The notes beneath the pieces were generated by a model that did no database searches, was not told the DNA's origin, and worked only from the letters and a program-made list of their open reading frames with translations. This document shows, piece by piece, positions 16,060 through 26,876 of a DNA stretch of 55,426 nucleotides (position 1 is its first letter; each line of letters starts with the position of its first letter). The DNA is from Armatimonadota bacterium (GTDB taxonomy: Bacteria > Armatimonadota > Zipacnadia > Zipacnadales > UBA11051), in NCBI GenBank assembly GCA_013178155.1, contig JABLXH010000058.1:1-55426 (forward strand), in the 5' to 3' direction. The position numbers and the translations under genes were made by a program.

Positions 16060-17286
16060 CTACCAGCTCTCCGCCCATGCCGCGATCATTGCTTCCACGC
16101 CTCTCCACGGTGTGTCCGGGAAGAGCGCATCCACCGGGTGCAGGATGAAGCGGCCAGTGGGCCCGAGTGTCTCCAGCGCCCGCTGCACCGCGGCATGGAT
16201 GACCGCTGGCTCACGCCCGAGGGTCAGAGCGTTCAGCCCGCCCACCAGGGCCATACGGTCCGCCAGGTGCTCCCGCGCCCAGGCCAGGTCTATCCCGTCC
16301 TGGAGCGGGTCCACGAAGTACAGGAGGTCCACCCCGGCGTCCGCCAGGCGCGGCCCGAGCTTCTCCACGCCGGTGGTCATCACATAGGCCAGCTTCCGTC
16401 CGTGGCGGTGCACGAGGGCTGCCAGCTCCTGCAGGTGCGGGAAGACGTAGCGGTCAAACAGCGCCGGTGACCAGAAGTCTGTGGAGGAGTACCAGCCCCG
16501 CTGGACGACCAGGTCCACGTCGGGCGAGGTGAGGGCCAGCTCCGTGCGGGCGTAATCGGTGGCAGCGATGAGGTCCACCAGTTGGGCAAACGCCTCGGGC
16601 TGGTCGAGAGCCATCATGATGGCGCCCTCGGTGCCAGTCAGCCAAACGACGCCATCCATTCCGAAGGCCGACCAGGCTTGCACCGCCACACCCTCCTCGC
16701 GGGCGAAGGCCGCGACCTGCGCCATGCGCTCGGCGAACCAGTGCCGGGCAGCGCTGTCCGGCGCGGCGAACAGGTAACTTATGACAGGGATGTCGGCGGG
16801 GCTGCTGACCGCGTGCTCCACCGCGCGCGGGATGTTGAAGTCCTCGATGAGCGGCACGTGGTCCGGCTGGACCGGCCAGCCGGGTGGCTCGGGTTCGGTC
16901 TGTCGCACCGCGTGGCGGAGGTGCCCCGCCGGGGTTTCGTACTCGCGCACCAGCACCGGGTATGGCCCCTCCTGCCCGGCGGGAAGGACGCGGTCGGTGT
17001 AGCTGACCTCCGGGTCCACGCTCCAAGGGATGGAGACATCAAGCACATCATCCACCCCGAGGGAGCGCCAGGCCCTCACCCGGCGGAAGTCGTCCTCCAG
17101 CGTCCAGGGCACGGTGGTCGTGTGCAGGTGCTCCATGCGCAGCGAGTACCAGTAGTCACGGGGCTCGCCATCCAGCTCCCAGCGCAGTCCCGGTGGCGCA
17201 GGCAGCCCGAAGCACCAGGTGGTCAGCGGCACATGGTCGGGGCTGTGTCCCGCGAGGACGGCCTGGATGCGCTCGCGCGAGGTCAT
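16060..17286 (-). CDS. Uroporphyrinogen decarboxylase-family protein, second paralogue
   Basis: 408 residues starting MTSRERIQAVLAGHSPDHVPL, the standard opening of catabolic UroD-like proteins; AAGGAG precedes this ATG, so the longer open frame upstream is ignored. Characteristic segments include VAVQAWSAFGMDGVVWLTG, VVQRGWYSSTDFWSPALFDRYVFPHL and KLAYVMTTGVEKLGPRLADAGVDLLYFVDP near the barrel's C-terminal strands. Like the paralogue at 167 it lacks the HemE RQAGR motif, so a role in methyl transfer or methoxylated substrate catabolism is more likely than heme synthesis. It is transcribed from an extended -10 within the divergent region and has a structured leader of about 170 nt. Confidence 0.85.
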   Translation of the reverse strand: MTSRERIQAVLAGHSPDHVPLTTWCFGLPAPPGLRWELDGEPRDYWYSLRMEHLHTTTVPWTLEDDFRRVRAWRSLGVDDVLDVSIPWSVDPEVSYTDRVLPAGQEGPYPVLVREYETPAGHLRHAVRQTEPEPPGWPVQPDHVPLIEDFNIPRAVEHAVSSPADIPVISYLFAAPDSAARHWFAERMAQVAAFAREEGVAVQAWSAFGMDGVVWLTGTEGAIMMALDQPEAFAQLVDLIAATDYARTELALTSPDVDLVVQRGWYSSTDFWSPALFDRYVFPHLQELAALVHRHGRKLAYVMTTGVEKLGPRLADAGVDLLYFVDPLQDGIDLAWAREHLADRMALVGGLNALTLGREPAVIHAAVQRALETLGPTGRFILHPVDALFPDTPWRGVEAMIAAWAESW

Positions 17287-17411
17287 GGGGCAGGCTCCTT
17301 CGTTGGCGGCGCAGACTCTCTTTCCTGCACCGGCTGTAGACCGGCCTGCGCCCGCGAGGGTGTCTTGGAACAGGCCGATAGACAGGGACCGGGCCCACCG
17401 CTGGCGAAAGG

Positions 17412-17432
17412 CACCGGCAGGATTAGCCGGTG
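17412..17432. other. Hairpin in the divergent leader region
   Basis: A perfect 7-bp stem (CACCGGC 17412-17418, GCCGGTG 17426-17432) with a 7-base loop. It falls within the predicted leader of the UroD-like mRNA and upstream of the FAD oxidoreductase. It matches no riboswitch class that I know. Confidence 0.4.
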
Positions 17433-17464
17433 GGAGCCGCGACGCCCCTGGCAAACGTTGAGGG

Positions 17465-17473
17465 ATTATACCA
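17465..17473 (-). promoter_or_regulatory. Extended -10 promoter for UroD-like gene
   Basis: The minus strand reads TGGTATAAT, a perfect extended -10 (TGnTATAAT), whose T overlaps the start codon of the divergent oxidoreductase gene. No -35 is evident, as is common with extended -10 promoters. It predicts a leader of about 170 nt before the ATG at 17286. Confidence 0.5.
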
Positions 17474-19086
17474 TGCCTCGCCTCACGATAGACAGACGCG
17501 CCATCGAGGTGCCCGCTGGCACCACCATACTGGAAGCCGCACGCCAGCTTGGCATCACGATCCCGACCCTCTGCTACCGCCCGGAGTGCCGACCGGAGAC
17601 CTCGTGCATGGTCTGCGTGGTCAAGATCGAGGGCCAGGAGCGCCTGGTTCCGGCCTGCGCCACAGTCTGCACCGAGGGCATGATCGTTGAGAGTGAGACT
17701 CCGGAGGTCCACCACGCCCGCCGAGTGGCGCTGGAGTTGCTCTTCAGCGACCACCGCGGCGACTGCGTGGCGCCCTGCCACTATATCTGCCCGGCGAACC
17801 TGGACATCCCGCGCATGATCGAGCTCATCGGCGCCGGCTGCATGCGCGAGGCCGTGGAGGTTACCAAGCAGACCATCCCCTTCCCGGCGGTGCTGGGCCG
17901 CATCTGCCCGGCTTTCTGCGAGAAGGGCTGCCGGCGGGCCCAGCTAGACAGCCCCCTGGCGATTCGTCTGCTCAAGCGACTGGTGGGCGATTTCGACCTG
18001 GCCTGCGCCCAGCCCTATGTGCCGGAATGCCGCCCTCCCACCGGCAAGCGTGTGGCGATCATCGGGGCCGGGCCAGCGGGTCTGACCGGCGCCTACTACC
18101 TCCGCCAGATGGGCCACGAAGTCGTGGTGCTGGAAGCCGCCCAGGCGCCCGGAGGCGGCCTGCGCACCGGCCTGGGCGAGTCCGACCTGCCCCGCGACGT
18201 ACTGCAAGGCGAGATTGCCCATGTGGAGCTGGTGGGCATGGAGATCCGCACCGGCATCCAGGTGGGGCGTGACGTGCGACTGGGGGCCTTGCAGCGCGAG
18301 TTCGATGCCGTGCTGGTGGCCTGCGGGGAGGTCACCGAGGAGGGGGCGGCGGCCCTAGGCCTTTCACTCCACGGCAAGGGCCTGGCCCACGACCGCCAGA
18401 CGCTGATGACGGAGCGTCTTGGCGTGTTTGTGGCCGGGTCCGCGCTGATGCCGTCGCACCACGCGGTGCGTGCGGTCGGCACCGGGCGCCTGGCTGCCGA
18501 GGCCATCGGGCAGTACCTGGCGGGGAAGCATGTGCACGTGGACCATCGGCCGTACACCGTCCTGATGGGCCGACTGGACCCGGGCGAGATGGCGCTGTTC
18601 GCGGCGGCCGCCTCGCCATCAGACCGGGTGAAGCCCGAGGGTGGCGAGGAGACAGGGCTCGGGGCCGATGAGGCCCGCGCCGAGTCTGCGCGGTGCCTGC
18701 AGTGCGACTGCGAGGGCGTCTACTGCTGCCGCCTGCGCCACTGGGGCCATATCTACGAGGCCAACCCGCACCGGGTGAAGATCTCACGCAAGCCCTTTGA
18801 GCGGGATCTCAGCCACCCCAATCTGGTCTACGAGCCCGGCAAGTGCATCGCTTGCGGCCTGTGCGTCCAGATTGCCGAGGCCGCGCGCGAGCCTCTCGGC
18901 CTCACCTTCATCGGCCGGGGCTTCCGGGTGAAGGTCGGTGTGCCCTTCGATGAGAGCCTCGCCGCCGGCTTGCAGGAAGTGGCCCGCCACGCGGCCAAAG
19001 CCTGCCCCACCGCGGCACTGATGTGGCATGTGGAAGAGCCCCCGTGCGGGGGTGAGGATCGGCAAGGCGGGGCCCAGGGGCCGTAG
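17473..19086 (+). CDS. Iron-sulfur/FAD oxidoreductase, NuoG-GltD-like fusion
   Basis: 537 residues. Residues 1-75 form a plant-type [2Fe-2S] domain like the NuoG N-terminus (PTLCYRPECRPETSCMVC then VPACATVC). Next is a Cys-rich helical domain (DCVAPCHYICPANLD, LGRICPAFCEKGCRR) like that of GltD and dihydropyrimidine dehydrogenase, which carries 4Fe-4S clusters. An FAD-binding Rossmann fold follows (IIGAGPAGLTGAYYLRQMG) and closes at LGVFVAGSALMPSHHAV. The C-terminus has RCLQCDCEGVYCC, KCIACGLCVQIAEA and KACPTAAL. The second, NAD(P)-binding Rossmann motif normally inserted in GltD is missing. The start ATG follows GAGGG at 8 bases. It probably passes electrons between clusters and a partner not seen here. 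Confidence 0.82.
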   Translation: MPRLTIDRRAIEVPAGTTILEAARQLGITIPTLCYRPECRPETSCMVCVVKIEGQERLVPACATVCTEGMIVESETPEVHHARRVALELLFSDHRGDCVAPCHYICPANLDIPRMIELIGAGCMREAVEVTKQTIPFPAVLGRICPAFCEKGCRRAQLDSPLAIRLLKRLVGDFDLACAQPYVPECRPPTGKRVAIIGAGPAGLTGAYYLRQMGHEVVVLEAAQAPGGGLRTGLGESDLPRDVLQGEIAHVELVGMEIRTGIQVGRDVRLGALQREFDAVLVACGEVTEEGAAALGLSLHGKGLAHDRQTLMTERLGVFVAGSALMPSHHAVRAVGTGRLAAEAIGQYLAGKHVHVDHRPYTVLMGRLDPGEMALFAAAASPSDRVKPEGGEETGLGADEARAESARCLQCDCEGVYCCRLRHWGHIYEANPHRVKISRKPFERDLSHPNLVYEPGKCIACGLCVQIAEAAREPLGLTFIGRGFRVKVGVPFDESLAAGLQEVARHAAKACPTAALMWHVEEPPCGGEDRQGGAQGP

Positions 19087-19166
19087 GGCGAAGTTCGGAG
19101 GCCGTAGGGCGCGGCGCCGAGACTGTACGGCGGAGGACAAACGCTCTAGGGCGGCGACTCGTGCCC
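19062..19166 (+). repeat. 21-bp tandem repeat, five units, spanning a stop codon
   Basis: The core GTAGGGCG recurs at 19083 and 19104 exactly, then as GTACGGCG at 19125 and CTAGGGCG at 19146, always 21 bp apart; GCAAGGCG at 19062 looks like a degenerate first unit. The remaining 13 bases of each unit diverge. The second unit carries the TAG stop of the oxidoreductase gene (19084-19086), so the array straddles the 3' end of the coding region. Confidence 0.6.
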
Positions 19167-19208
19167 GGCCAGCCCTCCCCACACCTCACTCCTGTCTCGC
19201 AGGCCCTC

Positions 19209-19257
19209 CCGTCCCGGAGGGACGGTTCACAACAAGCCGGGTACTTCAGTGCCCGGC
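19209..19257. terminator. Paired terminator hairpins between convergent genes
   Basis: Two adjacent hairpins: CCGTCCC/GGGACGG (19209-19225, 3-base loop) and GCCGGGTAC/GTGCCCGGC (19236-19257, 9 pairs including one G-T, loop TTCA closed by C and G like a UUCG-type tetraloop). They lie between the convergent oxidoreductase and zinc hydrolase genes. No strong T-run follows, so termination efficiency is uncertain. Confidence 0.5.
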
Positions 19258-19282
19258 CTCACCTCGGGCCCGATGCCACCGC

Positions 19283-20030
19283 CTATCGCTCCTCCCACTC
19301 CATCCCCCACCGGCTCAACATCGCCCGCAGGATCAGCAACTGGTGGGTGATGCGGGTCTGCAGACCGAGCTGACGGCAGGTCTCGATGGACGTGGCCGGA
19401 CACTTCAGCCAGCGCACCGCGTTGTACGTCGGGCAGGTGGCGAAGGGTGCGACCTTGATGGCGAAGCGGTGTGCGGGGTTGGCGATGCGCGGGTTGATCT
19501 CGTCCAGCACGGGCTGAAACAGCGGATTGAGCTCCGCGAAGTCATGGGTCAGCGTCTGGCCGTAGGCCGAGGGGTCGTCCCGGTAGAAGCCCCGGGATTC
19601 ATGCAGCGTCACGACCAGCGCCGGACGCGCGGCCTTCATCTCCTGCCAGATGGCATAGGCCAGGCGCTCCATGTCCGAACCGTCGGCCTTGCCGGGGAAC
19701 ATGGCGTTCATGTTGCCGGGCCAGGCGCGAACATTGCGTTTGATGGCCGCCACATGGGCCCGGGGTAGCAGCACCAGCGTGCCCCTGGTGATCGTCCACG
19801 TCACCAGCCGGTCGGCGGCCAGATATCCGGCCACCTCGTCTCCGTGGCACCCGCCCATGACAAAGATCGAGGGACCCGGTGTCTCGCCCTGCTTGATGGT
19901 GACGACCGTCTCGTAGGGCGTCCCGGGCATGATCAGGTGAGTCACCACGGTCTCGGCCTCCGCGAGTCCGGTGACTGCCAGGGCGAGGGCTGGTACCCAC
20001 CAGCCGCAGCGAGAGCGGCCTGGGCAAGGG

Positions 20031-20041
<11 letters not shown>
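19283..20041 (-). CDS. Exported succinylglutamate desuccinylase/aspartoacylase-like zinc hydrolase
   Basis: 252 residues. The N-terminus ([20 protein letters not shown]) looks like a signal peptide, unusual for this family. The AstE/AspA (M14-related) zinc site is recognisable: [10 protein letters not shown] gives His66 and Glu69, and VVTLHES gives His147; [12 protein letters not shown] matches the substrate-binding N-x-FPG loop, and ATSIETCRQ supplies the late catalytic Glu. It may act as an extracytoplasmic amidohydrolase or carboxypeptidase-like enzyme. The ATG at 20041 lies within the last codons of carB, with an 11-bp overlap, so translation is probably coupled. The open frame extends further upstream but only as shadow of carB. 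Confidence 0.75.
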
Positions 20042-23510
<3,469 letters not shown>

Positions 23511-23706
23511 CGGTCACTCCCTTGGTGGGGCCTTCGCCAGCCGTGGCAGTTGGCAGGTGGACCTGCGGTCCCGCTGTTCCGGCGATGTCATACCGGCGGG
23601 CAGAGCATCGCCTGGCGCACTGGACATAACCTCTGCAGGCAAGGTACGTCCACCCGAAGTGTTGCGTCAAGGGGAGGATCACCAGTGCAGATGCACCATC
23701 TGCAAA

Positions 23707-23732
23707 CAACGGTGGCCGGAGGGCCACCGTTG
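23707..23732 (-). terminator. Terminator after the radical-SAM activase gene
   Basis: A perfect 11-bp stem (CAACGGTGGCC with GGCCACCGTTG) and a 4-base GGAG loop, 27 bp past the activase stop codon. On the minus strand it is followed by TTTG, a short T-run. It separates the activase from carB. The remaining gap up to the carB ATG shows only a weak candidate promoter (TTGACG at 23665-23670 with a poor -10). Confidence 0.7.
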
Positions 23733-23758
23733 GTCTCATGCCGCTGCAAGACGCCCTG

Positions 23759-24658
23759 CTAACCGCCGACCTGACACTCCAGTCCCAGGTCCCGAATCAG
23801 CGCTGCCAGCGCCTCCACCTGCTCACGGGACGGGGGTTCGCGATGGTGACCGTTGCGGATGCCGAGGGACTCATACTTGCCCTCACCCAGACGATGGTAG
23901 GGCAGCAACTCCACGCTCGGCGTGTTCTTTAGCGAGCGCAGATACCGGGCCAGCTCGGTCATCTCGCCAGTTTCGTCGTTGTAGCCCTTGATGACCGGCA
24001 CCCGGACGTGGACACGGACGCCGTCCTCGGTCAGGTGGCGCAGGTTCTCCAGGATCTGCCGGTTTGACCGGCCGGTGTACTGCTGGTGCCGCCGCGGATC
24101 CATGCCCTTGACGTCATACAGCACCATATCCACGTAGGGCAGCATCTGCTCCAGCACCGGCCAGAAGGCATGACCGCTGGTGTCCAGACAGGTATGCAGA
24201 CCGGCGGCCTTGGCAGCCTGCAGGAGAGCGAGGGCGAACTCGGGTTGATAGAGTGGCTCGCCGCCCGACAGGGTCATTCCACCGCCGGAGTTCTCGTAGA
24301 AAGCCCGGTCCTTTTCCACCTCGGCCATGACCTGCTCCACGGTCATCTCCTGTCCACGCAGGACCAGGGCCTCGGCCACACACACGCGTGTACACGCCCC
24401 GCAGCTTTGGCAGAGCGCGCGGTTGATGACGATACCGTCCTCGCCGGCCGTGATGCCATGCTGCGGGCAGGCCTCAATGCACTTCCCGCAGCCGATGCAA
24501 TTGCGGCGGAACTGCGCCACTACCGGCTTGCTGGACTGAGACTCGGGGTTATGACACCAATCGCACCGCAGCGGGCAGCCCTTCAAGAAGACCGTCGTGC
24601 GGATGCCCGGACCGTCATGGACAGCGAAGCGTTTGATGTCGAAGACAATGCCGCGAAT
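23759..24658 (-). CDS. Glycyl-radical enzyme activating enzyme (radical SAM), probable ATT start
   Basis: 299 residues if started at ATT 24656-24658. Family N-terminal residues RGIVFDIKRFAVHDGPG are encoded in frame upstream of the first TTG (24586), so that TTG, which would cut off the SAM-cluster loop, cannot be the true start. No ATG, GTG or TTG lies between those residues and an in-frame TGA at 24662-24664; AGAGGT sits 8 bases before the ATT. Motifs: GCPLRCDWCHN (CxxxCxxC for the SAM cluster), two ferredoxin clusters (CIGCGKCIEACP, CQSCGACTRVC), LSGGEP and LYDVKGMD. It would install the glycyl radical on a PFL-like enzyme, but no such enzyme is in the window. A strong promoter lies upstream. 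Confidence 0.88.
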   Translation of the reverse strand: MRGIVFDIKRFAVHDGPGIRTTVFLKGCPLRCDWCHNPESQSSKPVVAQFRRNCIGCGKCIEACPQHGITAGEDGIVINRALCQSCGACTRVCVAEALVLRGQEMTVEQVMAEVEKDRAFYENSGGGMTLSGGEPLYQPEFALALLQAAKAAGLHTCLDTSGHAFWPVLEQMLPYVDMVLYDVKGMDPRRHQQYTGRSNRQILENLRHLTEDGVRVHVRVPVIKGYNDETGEMTELARYLRSLKNTPSVELLPYHRLGEGKYESLGIRNGHHREPPSREQVEALAALIRDLGLECQVGG

Positions 24659-24988
24659 AGCTCACGACCTCTTTCTCGTCGCACCGACACTCCCCATGTT
24701 GCGCGTATTCTGGGGTGCCCTCCGGAGCGTCGGAGCACAGCGCACCCGATGGCGCGCACTTGACCGGATAGTTTAGTGAATGTTATGGCCGGTGTCAATC
24801 GCGCCAGGCAAGCCTCGTACATGGTTTCCTAATAGGATAGACGCGGCGCAGCCCGGCGCCGTTCAACCTCCGTGGGGGGCCACTCGGCGGGAACCTTACG
24901 CCTCAATGCCGCCGCCTGTTCAGTAATGTTGTTACCCTTCCGGCCGCCGAGCGAAGCGCACGCAGCCGCCTTGCGGAGAGTCGTCGCG
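24659..24988. other. 330-bp intergenic region upstream of the activase
   Basis: Between the ATT start of the activase and the stop of the zinc-ribbon TPR gene. It holds a consensus promoter (24770-24798), a leader of about 100 nt ending in the AGAGGT ribosome site (24667-24672), and a weak 6-bp hairpin near 24847-24864 that might terminate the upstream gene. I see no credible coding region: the 79-codon frame across it has no family features and overlaps the activase. Confidence 0.5.
24770..24798 (-). promoter_or_regulatory. Sigma-70-type promoter of the activase gene
   Basis: Minus strand TTGACA (24793-24798) and TAAACT (24770-24775) with an ideal 17-bp spacer. It is one of the two best promoter matches in the window. 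Transcription would start near 24763, giving a leader of about 100 nt. Confidence 0.7.
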
Positions 24989-25420
24989 TCAGGCCTCGTC
25001 GGCCTCGGCCATGCGCGTGGCTATGTCGGCCAGCCGACGGTCATTGGGGGCCAGGCTCACGGCCTGGCGGATGGACACCAGAGCGGCCTCGCGGCGGCCC
25101 AGATGCCAGTAGCAGAGCGCCAGTTTGCCGTGGGCATCGGCAAACTCGGGTACGAGCCGCACGAAATCCACCAGATACTCCGCAGCGGCCGCCCAGTCAC
25201 GGGCGTAGTAGCGGGTCAACGCCAGGTTGTACAGCGCGTCGGGATCCTCCGGCTTGTCCTTGAGCCGGCTCAGGAAATCGGCCGCCATGTCATCCAGCGC
25301 CCGAGACGGCGCCCTCGGAGGCGACAGGGGGCTCTCTGTCGTCGTGAGCGCGGCCCCACAGTGCCGGCAGAAAGCATCAGTATCGTCCACTTCACGCTCA
25401 CAATGCCTGCATCTTGCCAT
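24989..25420 (-). CDS. Zinc-ribbon TPR protein
   Basis: 143 residues. The N-terminus is a zinc ribbon, CRHCEREVDDTDAFCRHCG, with two CxxC knuckles. After a Ser/Pro linker, residues 45-135 form about three tetratricopeptide repeats (DPDALYNLALTRYYARDW, EFADAHGKLALCYWHLGR, NDRRLADIATRMAEADEA). Such proteins usually serve as scaffolds; no partner is evident. The ATG follows GGAGGTG, a strong ribosome site. It is divergent from the response regulator gene. Confidence 0.75.
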   Translation of the reverse strand: MARCRHCEREVDDTDAFCRHCGAALTTTESPLSPPRAPSRALDDMAADFLSRLKDKPEDPDALYNLALTRYYARDWAAAAEYLVDFVRLVPEFADAHGKLALCYWHLGRREAALVSIRQAVSLAPNDRRLADIATRMAEADEA

Positions 25421-25583
25421 GCGCCCACCTCCAGAGTTCGCTCACGGAGTCGATTCGTGTTGCCCGGCGGGCTCTCCTTCCTCTCCCGGCCCGCAGGGCT
25501 CAGGTCCCGGGACACTCTGCCGATAAGACCTGTGGCGCAGGCGACCAGCGGGTGATGTCTGGCGCCGCTGCAGCGCGGGCTGG

Positions 25584-25607
25584 CGACAGCCATGCCACTG
25601 GCTGTCG
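25584..25607 (+). other. Hairpin in the leader of the response regulator gene
   Basis: A perfect 9-bp stem (CGACAGCCA with TGGCTGTCG, loop TGCCAC) 39 bp before the regulator ATG. It could act in the mRNA leader or as a binding site. I see no consensus promoter in this 225-bp divergent region. Confidence 0.4.
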
Positions 25608-25645
25608 GGAAACACGGAGGACCATTGACCTATCGAGGCAAGGAC

Positions 25646-26359
25646 ATGTCCAGACACATCCTGATCTGCGAAGGCGATCCGAATCAGGCCGAACTGCTGA
25701 GCCGCCTCATACAGGCGCAAGGGTACCATGTGACAATCGCCCGGCAGGGCGGGGAGACGCTCGCGCGGGCGGGCAGTGAGAACCCGGACATCGTTGTGCT
25801 GGACCTTACCCTCCCGGACATGGACGGTCTGGACGTCTGCCGCCGGCTGCGCGCCACAGCGTTCATGCCCATCATTCTCATCAGTGAACGCAGCAGTGTC
25901 CTTGACTGCGTCGTCGGCCTGGAAGTCGGTGCCGATGACTATCTGGCGAGGCCTTTCCGAACAGACGAGCTGCTGGCGCGGGTGGAGGCTCTGCTCAGAC
26001 GCGCCAGCGTCTATGCGCAGCGACTGGGGCCCACGGAGACCCTGGTGCAAGGGGACCTGACCATTGACCGGGAGGGGCGGGAAGTGCGACTTGCCGGGCG
26101 GCCGGTCCACCTGACTCCCAAGGAGTTTGACCTGCTTTGGGCCCTTGCTGAGCAGCGGGGCGGGGTAGCCCGTTCGGAGAGCCTGTTGCTGACGGTCTGG
26201 GGCTATGACTCTCGCATCCGCACGCGGACGCTCGACGTGCACATCGGGCGGCTGCGGGCGAAGCTCGAGTTTGACCGACGGCACCCGCAGCGGATTCTGA
26301 CCGTGCCCGGCGTCGGCTATCGGCTGTGTACCCCGCGGGCGGCCGAGGTCGCCGCCTGA
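25646..26359 (+). CDS. Atypical orphan OmpR-family response regulator
   Basis: 237 residues from ATG 25646 (AAGGA upstream). Residues 1-120 are a receiver domain: the phospho-acceptor Asp53 in VVLDLTLPDMDG and Ser80 are present, but the usual acidic pair is ICEGD (Glu9, Gly10) and the invariant Lys of the KPF motif is Arg102 (DDYLARPF). The C-terminal half is an OmpR/PhoB winged helix: RPVHLTPKEFDLLWAL, RTRTLDVHIGRLRAKLE and ILTVPGVGYRL. No histidine kinase is adjacent. Degenerate pocket plus no kinase suggests phosphorylation-independent action, as in GlnR-type regulators. Its targets are unknown; the phased boxes at 12180 are a candidate because this fold binds 11-bp direct repeats. Confidence 0.9.
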   Translation: MSRHILICEGDPNQAELLSRLIQAQGYHVTIARQGGETLARAGSENPDIVVLDLTLPDMDGLDVCRRLRATAFMPIILISERSSVLDCVVGLEVGADDYLARPFRTDELLARVEALLRRASVYAQRLGPTETLVQGDLTIDREGREVRLAGRPVHLTPKEFDLLWALAEQRGGVARSESLLLTVWGYDSRIRTRTLDVHIGRLRAKLEFDRRHPQRILTVPGVGYRLCTPRAAEVAA

Positions 26360-26366
26360 GACCGAC

Positions 26367-26867
26367 TCAAGGCCGGCTGGGACGGCGCAGGAGAAGTGCG
26401 AGGGAGGTGCCCACAGCCCCACAGCAGCCGCCGGCAAAGATCAGCGCCAGGACGGTCACCAGGAAAGGGTCAGGTCCGTCTTGCGCGCCCAGCCCCAGAT
26501 GGTCACAAGCGGGGACCAGGACCGGGAAGGCCGCCACTGTGGCCAGTGCCCCGCAAGCCATCCCGATCATGCTGATGCCGCCGAATCGCGCCCGCCACAT
26601 GGCGATCCCACCCAGGTCCATCCGGCGCCCGCGGCAGGCCCGCGCCACAGTTACCCCCCCGGCCATCCCCGGCGGCAACGCGACCCCGCCCACCAGCATC
26701 GCCAGGTCCGTGGCGCTCGCCCCAAGCGGCCAGGCGTGTCCCAGCAACAGCGACAGTCCCACCACGAGACCCGTCAGCAGCACAGCGCACAGCAGCGATC
26801 CAGTCACCGCAGCGAGGATGTCGCGCCACCAGGACCGCGACCAGCTTCGGTGGAGGTAAGGACTCAT
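26367..26867 (-). CDS. Integral membrane protein, unknown
   Basis: 166 residues with four predicted helices (roughly 18-42, 55-75, 95-118 and 136-158) and an Arg-rich loop near residue 80 and basic termini, giving a cytoplasmic N-terminus by the positive-inside rule. No family motif is recognised. It starts 9 bp after the stop of the upstream hydrolase gene on the same strand, so the two are probably co-transcribed. It converges on the response regulator gene with a 7-bp gap. Confidence 0.55.
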   Translation of the reverse strand: MSPYLHRSWSRSWWRDILAAVTGSLLCAVLLTGLVVGLSLLLGHAWPLGASATDLAMLVGGVALPPGMAGGVTVARACRGRRMDLGGIAMWRARFGGISMIGMACGALATVAAFPVLVPACDHLGLGAQDGPDPFLVTVLALIFAGGCCGAVGTSLALLLRRPSRP

Positions 26868-26876
26868 GGTGTGCCG

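Noticed and set aside
16582-17472. N-terminal extension of the FAD oxidoreductase frame
   Set aside because: It lies antisense to the second UroD-like gene; the 2Fe-2S domain starts right at ATG 17473.
19062-19166. CRISPR array
   Set aside because: The repeat core is only 8 bp with 13-bp variable parts; units are far too short, and no cas genes are near.
25421-25645. Possible cobalamin riboswitch before the response regulator
   Set aside because: GCCACTGG and GGGAA occur close together, but there is no B12 box and the GCCACTG lies in a simple hairpin.
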